From NCBI GenBank assembly GCA_902363535.1, contig CABJAE010000001.1:110758-174757 (forward strand): 64,000 bases of DNA. The letters run 5' to 3'. Under the pieces are notes generated by a model. The model did not search any database. It worked only from the letters and a program-made list of their open reading frames with translations, and was not told where the DNA came from. Positions within the stretch are counted from its first letter, which is position 1, and every line of letters begins with the position of its first letter. The position numbers were made by a program, and so were the translations under genes. Below are positions 58,032 through 64,000 of this stretch, piece by piece. The stretch is from Peptoniphilaceae bacterium. Lineage in GTDB: Bacteria > Bacillota > Clostridia > Tissierellales > Peptoniphilaceae.

Positions 58032-59272
58032 CGCAGCACCTCCGATAGTTTCCTTCTCAACGATTCGACGGACAGGATTTCGCCGACCAGGCCGCTCTTT
58101 TTCGCCGCCTCGGCGGAAAGATGCATGGCTCGGTAGCTTGCCAGATTTTCTTTTTCAAGATGCAAAATATCCGCCGCAAGTTCCGCGCCCATGACACCGA
58201 TTTTTGCCCGCTCCAAGGCGAAGTAGGCGTCGGCGCCCATTTCCCTGCAGCCCATGGCCATGTAAGCGCCGCCGAGGACATTTCCCACGGCCACGGTGAT
58301 TTTTTTTGCGTCGTGATCCAGGTAAGCTTCCATCATTGCGGCACCCGCTCCCATAACGCCCTCTCCTTCCGAAGCACCTCCGGGCAAAAAGCCCGGCGTA
58401 TCCGCCAAGCTGATCACCGGCAATTGCAGGCGCCGGCACAGTTTATAGAAGGCCGCGGCCTTTAGCGCCGCCTCTTTGTCCAGTACCCCCGCCGCCACCT
58501 CGGGATTGTTGGCAAATACCCCTACCCGCATGCCGTCGATGCGCGCGAGGAGGGCCGTGGCATTTTGCGCCCACCGGGGCCACAAATAAATGGCGCTATC
58601 TTCGTCGACAACGGCGCGAATCACATCCTCCGTTTCCCCCTCAGCCCGCGCCTTACGCGGCGGGAGGGCCGCCACCTGCTTCTGTCTTAAAAAAGCCATA
58701 AGGGTGCGGCAATGGGCGATCATGGCTTCTTCCGTTTCGGACAGGAGATGAACGCCGCCCCGTTCGGCCACGACTTTCGCGCCGCCCATGGCCGCGAGGC
58801 TCGTCTCTTCGTAAATGGCTCGCGCCACGATTTTCGGGCCCGTGAGGCAGAAGGCCGATGCATCCTCAAGGGCGAGAACCACATCGCAAAGGCCGGCCAT
58901 GTAAGCCGCCGCGCCGATGCAGGGACCGTAAGAAAGATACACCCGCGGCGTATCCAATGCTTTCAGGACGCGAAAAACCGATCCGGCGCCGGAAAGAGAC
59001 AGCTGGCCGCTAACCATGTCGGCTCCGGCAGATTGACACAACAATACGAGTGGTGCCTGCCCTTCCCCGGCCAGCTTAACGGCCCGAACAAGGGATGCGC
59101 CTTCGAAATAGCCAAGAGCACCGCCTTTTTTCGTGGGATCGAAGGCCGCCAGCACCACGGGCTTTTGGGCGATCTTCGCCGCAGCCACCGCCACCGCCGA
59201 TCGGTTTTTTTCTATGTAGTGAATACTTCCTTCGTCGGCAAGGGCTTCCATGCGCCGAAAAACTTCTTTCAT
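58028..59272 (-). CDS. Acyl-CoA/oxo-acid carboxyltransferase-like protein, short form
   Basis: 414 residues of the crotonase-like carboxyltransferase fold; family members of decarboxylases or PCC beta run near 510. Recognisable parts: LCQSAGADM, LSYGPCIGAAAYMAGLCDVVLALED and PVISLADTPGFLPGGASEGEGVMGAGAAMMEAY with the oxyanion-type Gly pairs. About 80-100 N-terminal residues of the usual first half are missing. With a biotin carrier but no membrane decarboxylase or biotin carboxylase gene adjacent, the substrate and direction are unclear; methylmalonyl-CoA or glutaconyl-CoA chemistry are the candidates. Confidence 0.8.
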   Translation of the reverse strand: MKEVFRRMEALADEGSIHYIEKNRSAVAVAAAKIAQKPVVLAAFDPTKKGGALGYFEGASLVRAVKLAGEGQAPLVLLCQSAGADMVSGQLSLSGAGSVFRVLKALDTPRVYLSYGPCIGAAAYMAGLCDVVLALEDASAFCLTGPKIVARAIYEETSLAAMGGAKVVAERGGVHLLSETEEAMIAHCRTLMAFLRQKQVAALPPRKARAEGETEDVIRAVVDEDSAIYLWPRWAQNATALLARIDGMRVGVFANNPEVAAGVLDKEAALKAAAFYKLCRRLQLPVISLADTPGFLPGGASEGEGVMGAGAAMMEAYLDHDAKKITVAVGNVLGGAYMAMGCREMGADAYFALERAKIGVMGAELAADILHLEKENLASYRAMHLSAEAAKKSGLVGEILSVESLRRKLSEVLR

Positions 59273-59303
59273 GACACCACCTCTTTCATTTATTTATTAT
59301 ACG

Positions 59304-59332
59304 CAAAAAGCCGCACGATAAACGTACGGCTT
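59304..59332 (-). terminator. Terminator after tRNA-Leu(CAG)
   Basis: AGCCGTACG / CGTGCGGCT stem (one G-U) with a TTTAT loop, then TTTTTGCG on the minus strand, six bases past the encoded CCA. Confidence 0.75.
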
Positions 59333-59337
59333 TAAAA

Positions 59338-59424
59338 TGGTGCGGGAAAAGGGACTTGAACCCCCACGTGCATACACACACATGATCCTGAATCATGCCT
59401 GTCTGCCAATTCCAGCATTCCCGC
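59338..59424 (-). tRNA. tRNA-Leu(CAG)
   Basis: 87 nt including an encoded CCA. Acceptor GCGGGAA / TTCCCGC, D-loop TGGAATTGGCAGAC, anticodon loop TTCAGGA giving CAG, a long type-II variable arm and TTCAAGTCC T-loop. Reads leucine CUG codons. Confidence 0.95.
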
Positions 59425-59436
59425 TCACGATAAGAT

Positions 59437-59465
59437 ATTATAACACGGCTTTTTCGAAATGTAAA
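59437..59465 (-). promoter_or_regulatory. Promoter of tRNA-Leu(CAG)
   Basis: TTTACA (59465-59460), 17 bp, TATAAT (59442-59437). The spacer contains AAAAAGCC.GTGT, shared with the neighbouring tRNA promoter. Confidence 0.75.
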
Positions 59466-59489
59466 CGGGCAGTTAAGAATTTCATAAAA

Positions 59490-59522
59490 TAAAAAAACCG
59501 CCGATGGCGAACCACCGACGGT
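59490..59522 (-). terminator. Terminator after tRNA-Leu(GAG)
   Basis: CCGTCGGTGG / CCATCGGCGG stem (with G-U pairs), TTCG loop, then seven T on the minus strand. Confidence 0.85.
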
Positions 59523-59533
59523 CTTTCATTGCA

Positions 59534-59620
59534 TGGTGCGGAGAAAGGGACTTGAACCCTCACGTGATGACTCACACATGCCCCTCAAACATGCCTGTCT
59601 GCCGATTCCAGCATCTCCGC
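59534..59620 (-). tRNA. tRNA-Leu(GAG)
   Basis: 87 nt with encoded CCA. Acceptor GCGGAGA / TCTCCGC, D-loop TGGAATCGGCAGAC, anticodon loop TTTGAGG giving GAG, long variable arm and TTCAAGTCC T-loop. Reads CUU/CUC. It is separated from tRNA-Leu(CAG) by its own terminator and that gene's promoter. Confidence 0.95.
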
Positions 59621-59635
59621 TCATCACAGGAATAA

Positions 59636-59664
59636 ATTATAACACAGGCTTTTTGCTTTGTAAA
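59636..59664 (-). promoter_or_regulatory. Promoter of tRNA-Leu(GAG)
   Basis: TTTACA (59664-59659), 17 bp, perfect TATAAT (59641-59636). Same elements and spacing as the promoter of the next tRNA gene. Confidence 0.75.
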
Positions 59665-59699
59665 TCACTTTTTACGAATTTTCGCAGGTCTTTTCCATT

Positions 59700-59745
59700 T
59701 GCGGGAAAAGGGCCTCGCCCGACGCCTCGGGCGGGGTAATTTACT
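59700..59745 (-). terminator. Possible terminator after the peptide-binding protein gene
   Basis: A G/C-rich hairpin, GCCCGA-GGCG-TCGGGC with partial outer pairing, is followed on the minus strand by CCCTTTTCC. The T run is short, so termination here is uncertain. Confidence 0.4.
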
Positions 59746-59754
59746 TTTCCTACT

Positions 59755-61446
59755 TTACTTTTCCGCGGTTTTCGCCCTATCTTTTCCCGCCAATGTCACA
59801 TCGTCGATGCCGTTAAAGACATTGAAGGCGTTGGGACGCATGCGCCCTTTTACTCGCGGCCCGGTGACCAGGACATTTTGCTTAAATACCAGGGGAATGT
59901 AGGGCACGTCGTTGCGAAAGATTTTGTACGCGGCGTCGGTGGCTTCTTTCCGCTCTCCTTCCTCTTGGGCATGGGCCAATTTCTGCAGGGCCTCGTCCAT
60001 GGCGGGATTGCTATATCTGCTGATATTCATGCCGCCGATACCACCGGATGAAAGCACCGAGGAGAGATTGACCACGGCGGAAAAATCCATGCCCACGACG
60101 GCCAGCTGATAATTGCCGCTTTGAAGGGCGCGGGCAAATAGATCGGCCTCAGGCTCGGTCTTCTTTTGTCCCTCTTCGCTCGCTGTGTCGGCGGCGTCTT
60201 TCACACGGGAGCGGATACCGATTTTTTTCAAATCTTCCGACACCAGTTGGGCCTCGGTTTTCAGGCGATGGTTGACCCCGTTTGTGAGGATGGTGAGATT
60301 TAATGCTTCCCCGTTTTTCCCTTCGCGGAAACCGTCGCCGTCCACATCCTTGTAGCCGGCCCTATCCAGCATATCCATGGCGCCGTCCACGCTTAAATAG
60401 GACTCTTCTTTGGCAAAGGTGCCGGCGGATAGCTTCGGATTCACAAAAAAGTTTGCCATAGTGCCTTGAGACAGATACAGGCTATCGATGATGCGCTCTT
60501 TGTTGATGGCAAGGTCCAGGGCCCGGCGCAGATCCGGATCACTTAATAGGGGATCCTGCGTGTTCATGCTCAGCACTTCCACCCGCTGGGTTTCGTAGGG
60601 CTCCACGGCGCTCTTCTCGTCGCTTTTGTAGCGATCCCATGTGTAGTCGTCCACGACAAAAAGATCAATCTGTCCCGCGTCGTAGGCCTGTTGAATGGCT
60701 TTATTGTCCGACAAAATCAAGCCCACGATGCCGTCGATGTAGGGCAGATTTCCGTGGTAGTTTGGATTTTTCTCCAGATAAATCTTTTTGTTCTTTTCCC
60801 ATTTTTTCAGGAGAAAAGGCCCGGAGCCCACCACGGCGAAATTTTCGGCATCGAGCATGGCCTCTTCCGAGTAAATGTGGGCGGGCAATATGGGAAAGCT
60901 CAAAAGTTCCGGGTAATTGCCGTAGCTTTGATTGAATTCAAAATCGATGTTTCGATCGTCGAAGATTACGGCCTTCGCCACCGTATCCAAGTCGGTGCCG
61001 GCGCCGATCCCCGGCGTACGGTGAAAGAGCCTGCTATAAGGCGAGTCTGCCGGCGCATGTTTCACCGCAAGAAACGTCGCGGCCACGTCTTTGGTCGTAA
61101 TGGGCGTGCCGTCTTGCCAGTAAATGCCTTTTCTCAAGGTGACGGAAACGCGCCGTCCCTCGTCGGAGGTCTCCACGTGTTCCGCCAAAGAAGGCACCAG
61201 GCGGCCGCTGCCTTCGTACTCGAAAAGCCGATCGAAAAGCAGATGACTCAAGTGGAAATACGAACGGTTTTGCGTCAAAAGCGGATTTAAGGTGTCGAAG
61301 TTCGTGAGGGGCACGGTTAGGGTGCCGCCCCCTCCGGCGCCGTCGTCGGTTCCCTTTTCTTCCACCACGGTTTTGGATCCTCCCATGCCGCAGGCGGTTA
61401 AGAGCATAAGGCACAGGGCGAGGATGATCCCCTTACATGTTTTCAC
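59755..61446 (-). CDS. Oligopeptide-type ABC transporter binding lipoprotein
   Basis: 563-residue family 5 extracellular solute-binding protein. Lipoprotein signal with lipobox LLTAC at residues 15-19. Family blocks: LTQNRSYFHLSHLLFDRLFEYEGSGRLVPSLAEHVE, then YWQDGTPITTKDVAATFLAVKH and DPDLRRALDLAINKERII. An Asp/Gly-rich linker follows the Cys. No permease or ATPase genes are adjacent, so it must dock on a transporter encoded elsewhere. It overlaps coaE by 14 bp. Confidence 0.92.
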   Translation of the reverse strand: MKTCKGIILALCLMLLTACGMGGSKTVVEEKGTDDGAGGGGTLTVPLTNFDTLNPLLTQNRSYFHLSHLLFDRLFEYEGSGRLVPSLAEHVETSDEGRRVSVTLRKGIYWQDGTPITTKDVAATFLAVKHAPADSPYSRLFHRTPGIGAGTDLDTVAKAVIFDDRNIDFEFNQSYGNYPELLSFPILPAHIYSEEAMLDAENFAVVGSGPFLLKKWEKNKKIYLEKNPNYHGNLPYIDGIVGLILSDNKAIQQAYDAGQIDLFVVDDYTWDRYKSDEKSAVEPYETQRVEVLSMNTQDPLLSDPDLRRALDLAINKERIIDSLYLSQGTMANFFVNPKLSAGTFAKEESYLSVDGAMDMLDRAGYKDVDGDGFREGKNGEALNLTILTNGVNHRLKTEAQLVSEDLKKIGIRSRVKDAADTASEEGQKKTEPEADLFARALQSGNYQLAVVGMDFSAVVNLSSVLSSGGIGGMNISRYSNPAMDEALQKLAHAQEEGERKEATDAAYKIFRNDVPYIPLVFKQNVLVTGPRVKGRMRPNAFNVFNGIDDVTLAGKDRAKTAEK

Positions 61447-62044
61447 CGGGCAGAGCCTCCAATGCGTCGTCCACTTGATTGTAGAGATTCATTAAATCGC
61501 CGGAATTGTCGAAGACCACGGTGGCCAACTTTTTCTTTTCCTCCAAGGGCATTTGCGAGGCGATTTTTTCCTTGGCATAGGCTTCGTCGATCCCATCCCG
61601 CGCCATGAGGCGGGCGAGCTGCACGTCCTCGTCGGCGTCCACGAGCCAAATGGCGTCGAATTCCAGGCCGCTTTCTTTTATGTCGTCGATCTGCTCAAAG
61701 AGCAGCGGTACGTCGTAGAAAACGAGGCCGTGGAAATTCTCCGACAAATCGAGCATGGCGCGAACGATGGCCGGATGCATGATGTCGTTCAGTCGGTTGC
61801 GGGCGTCTTCGTCTGAAAACACGCGTTTGCCCAATTTGTCCCGGTCCAGGTTGCCGTCCGATAGGATCATGTCTTCTCCGAAGATATCGGCGATTTCCTT
61901 CAATGTTTCCGATCCCGGATGGACCAGATCCCTGGCAATGGCATCGGCGTCGATGACCGGAAAGCCCAAGCCCAACAAGTAGGCGGTCAAGACGCTTTTT
62001 CCCGAGGCAATGGAGCCCGTAATGCCGATTTTATTTTGTTTCAT
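61433..62044 (-). CDS. coaE: Dephospho-CoA kinase
   Basis: Last step of coenzyme A synthesis: phosphorylates the ribose 3'-OH of dephospho-CoA. 203 residues. P-loop GITGSIASGKS near residue 8, then DADAIARDLVHPG and FYDVPLLFE. Overlaps polA by 14 bp, the frequent polA-coaE pairing. Confidence 0.95.
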   Translation of the reverse strand: MKQNKIGITGSIASGKSVLTAYLLGLGFPVIDADAIARDLVHPGSETLKEIADIFGEDMILSDGNLDRDKLGKRVFSDEDARNRLNDIMHPAIVRAMLDLSENFHGLVFYDVPLLFEQIDDIKESGLEFDAIWLVDADEDVQLARLMARDGIDEAYAKEKIASQMPLEEKKKLATVVFDNSGDLMNLYNQVDDALEALPGENM

Positions 62045-64000
62045 ACCAATTTTCCCCCGTTTCCACTTCTACTTTTACGGGAATCGCCAGTGGCAAGGCC
62101 GATTCCATGGTTTCAACCAACAATTTTTTTACCCGCTCCCCGTCTTCTTTGTCCGCCTCGATAATCAATTCGTCGTGGACTTGTAGCAGGAGCTTCGCCC
62201 GAAGGCCCTCGTCTTTTAATTTTCTGTAAACGGCCACCATGGCTTTTTTCATCATGTCCGCCGCCGTCCCCTGAATGGGCATGTTCAGCGCCACCCGCTC
62301 GCCGAAGGAGCGGACACTGAAATTTTTCGCCGCCAGCTCGGGAATGTAGCGTCGGCGATGGAACAGGGTTTCCACATAGCCTTGGGCCTTCCCCGTTTCC
62401 ACGATGTCTTCCATAAATTGGTGGACGCCGCTGAATTTATTCAGGTAATTGTCGATGTATTCCTTGGCTTCTTTTCTCAGAATATCCAGGTCTTGAGATA
62501 AGCCGTAATCGCTGATGCCGTAGACGATGCCGAAGTTCACGGCCTTGGCCCTGGAGCGCATAAGGCTCGTCACATCCTCAGGATCCACGTGAAAGACTTG
62601 GGATGCCGTGGTGGTGTGAATGTCGGCGCCGTCCTTAAAAGCTTTTTGCATGACCGCATCCCCGGAAATGTGCGCCAAAATCCGAAGCTCGATTTGGGAA
62701 TAGTCCGCGTCGATAAATTCCGCCCCTTCCCGCGGCAAAAAGGCCTTTCGAATGCTTCGGCCCACGTCGGTTTTAATGGGGATATTTTGAAGATTGGGGT
62801 TGGTGGATGAGATCCTCCCCGTGGCCGTAATGGTCTGTTGAAATTGGGAGTGAATCTTTCCGTCCGGGGCGATTTCCGCCTTGAGTCCCTCCACGTAGGT
62901 GGATTGAATTTTCGCCAACTGGCGATACTTTAAAATGTCCTCGACGATGGGGTGTTCCTTGCGAATTTTCTCCAACACGTCTTGACTGGTGCTGAAACCG
63001 GTCTTCGTCTTTTTTATGGGCGTCAATTTCAAATCTTCAAAGAGCACTTCCGCCAACTGCTTCGTGCTGTTGATATTGAATTCCCTGCCCGCGTCCTCGT
63101 AAATGGAGGCCTCCAGGCCTTGGATTTCTTCGGCCAGGGCGTCGCCGATTTCATCCAGTACCTTTTCGTCGACGATAATCCCCTCGTGTTCCATGGAAGC
63201 CAAAGTTTCCACCAAAGGCATTTCGATGGCGGAAAACAGTTCCCACATATCCAAATCCTTCAGCTTCTCTTCCTGCGCCGCCATAACCTTGGGCAGGAAT
63301 TTGTGCAGTCGCGATAGGTAACCGACGACGTCATCTTCCGCTTCGAGAAGGGTTTTTTTGCTCTTGCCCTTCCCTAAAAACTCTTCCGGCGCCGCAATGG
63401 TTTGGTTTTCGTAGAGACCGATTAAGTGGGACGCTTCGTAATTGGATTTCGTGGGATCCAGCAAATACTCGGCCACGGAGGCATCGAAGACGACATTTGC
63501 AGGCTCGATGCCGTAGTGGAATGCGAATAAAAAGAGCTCTTTTAAATCGCTTCCCACAATGGCCACGGATGTGTCTTCCAAAATGCCTTTTAAGCGCAAA
63601 AATTCCGCCCTATCAGGCGACTTGACGATGTAGCCCTTGTCCGCGGCGGAAAGAAGCAAATAATCCACCTTGCCGTCGAAATAAGGGCGACCCTCCGCCA
63701 TCAGGTGGATCATGACCTTCTCGGCCCCTTCCAGGCCCTTGACGGCCTCGTTCATGGACGCGAGGGGCAAATCCTTTACTTCGGCCTCTTCCGCCTCCTC
63801 TTCACCGGGAAGACGCCGCATAAGGGTAAAGAATTCGTACTCACTGTAAAGAGCCCGCAGGGCGTCGAGATCGTAGGGCTTGCGCTCGAGGGCGTCGATG
63901 TCGAAATCCAGGGGAATCGTCGTAATAATCGTGCCGAGCTTTTTGCTTAAGAAAGCCTGTTGCTTAAAATTCTCGAGATTTTCCTTTCGCTTCTTCCCGC
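62031..64000 (-). CDS. polA: DNA polymerase I, 3' part (5' end beyond the window)
   Basis: The frame is open to the window edge, and upstream of an internal Met at 63821 it still reads polymerase I sequence (PLDFDIDALERKPYDLDALRAL), so the gene continues past 64000. The 3'-5' exonuclease-like domain lacks the Asp-x-Glu motif (residues read LLSAADKG), so proofreading is probably absent, as in Bst polymerase. Polymerase motifs are intact: A, DADYSQIELRILAH; B, RSRAKAVNFGIVYGISDYG; C, VHDELIIEA. The 5' nuclease domain is not in view. Confidence 0.95.
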   Translation of the reverse strand, partial: GKKRKENLENFKQQAFLSKKLGTIITTIPLDFDIDALERKPYDLDALRALYSEYEFFTLMRRLPGEEEAEEAEVKDLPLASMNEAVKGLEGAEKVMIHLMAEGRPYFDGKVDYLLLSAADKGYIVKSPDRAEFLRLKGILEDTSVAIVGSDLKELFLFAFHYGIEPANVVFDASVAEYLLDPTKSNYEASHLIGLYENQTIAAPEEFLGKGKSKKTLLEAEDDVVGYLSRLHKFLPKVMAAQEEKLKDLDMWELFSAIEMPLVETLASMEHEGIIVDEKVLDEIGDALAEEIQGLEASIYEDAGREFNINSTKQLAEVLFEDLKLTPIKKTKTGFSTSQDVLEKIRKEHPIVEDILKYRQLAKIQSTYVEGLKAEIAPDGKIHSQFQQTITATGRISSTNPNLQNIPIKTDVGRSIRKAFLPREGAEFIDADYSQIELRILAHISGDAVMQKAFKDGADIHTTTASQVFHVDPEDVTSLMRSRAKAVNFGIVYGISDYGLSQDLDILRKEAKEYIDNYLNKFSGVHQFMEDIVETGKAQGYVETLFHRRRYIPELAAKNFSVRSFGERVALNMPIQGTAADMMKKAMVAVYRKLKDEGLRAKLLLQVHDELIIEADKEDGERVKKLLVETMESALPLAIPVKVEVETGENWYETK

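Noticed and set aside
1..64000. CRISPR arrays, rRNA genes, prophage or integrase genes
   Set aside because: No regularly spaced repeats, no rRNA sequence and no phage or integrase reading frames were seen in the window.

Overview
The window looks like a chromosome segment of an anaerobic, low-to-mid GC Firmicute. A Gram-positive anaerobic coccus of the Tissierellia/Peptoniphilaceae type is the best guess. This rests on inference from a single-chain pyruvate:ferredoxin oxidoreductase, a complete Rnf operon, HPr kinase, an L27 with a Prp-cleaved N-terminal extension, and an mre locus without mreB. Every gene except one insertion-sequence transposase lies on the minus strand.

Backbone, left part (1-6100): a complete phosphate-starvation locus, pstS-pstC-pstA-pstB-phoU-phoP-phoR (phoR cut by the window edge). 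Two matching PhoP-type boxes sit before pstS and before pstC, with a terminator after pstS. A thiol-peroxidase-type glutathione peroxidase and an unknown membrane protein follow.

Accessory island (about 6145-26806): a visibly AT-rich block bounded by two direct copies of a roughly 205-bp non-coding repeat. It holds two related transport cassettes. Each has two exporter-fold ABC half-transporters plus a dedicated ECF transporter: a TIGR02185-type S component, EcfT, and a fused double ATPase EcfAA'. Cassette 1 (7110-14576) is headed by an XRE and an AraC regulator. Cassette 2 (16410-24751) is headed by a TetR regulator and ends with a MATE pump and a 32-residue membrane peptide. The order of the ABC and ECF modules is swapped between them. 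Remains of a third cassette (24987-25911) are cut by an insertion sequence. As I recall it, the gene content resembles the siaDEFGH part of the streptococcal haem operon and YbtPQ-type siderophore importers, so haem or metallophore acquisition is the leading guess; no substrate is proven. IS30, IS3 (IS150-like, one full and one internally deleted copy) and ISL3 elements decorate the island and its edge.

Backbone, right part (28390-64000): pyruvate:ferredoxin oxidoreductase; uvrC-hprK; an obgE-yhbY-nadD-yqeK-LCP-rsfS-ridA-comEA run; rplU-prp-rpmA behind an L21 leader; and a long run from a NusG-II protein through a Gx transporter, maf, radC, mreC, mreD, a giant PBP2, a CpaE-like ATPase, and two radical-SAM-related genes to RNase G. 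Then come rnfCDGEAB, a biotin carrier with a short carboxyltransferase, two tRNA-Leu genes, and polA-coaE with a peptide-binding lipoprotein. PFOR makes reduced ferredoxin and Rnf can turn it into an ion gradient, so the energy genes form a coherent set.
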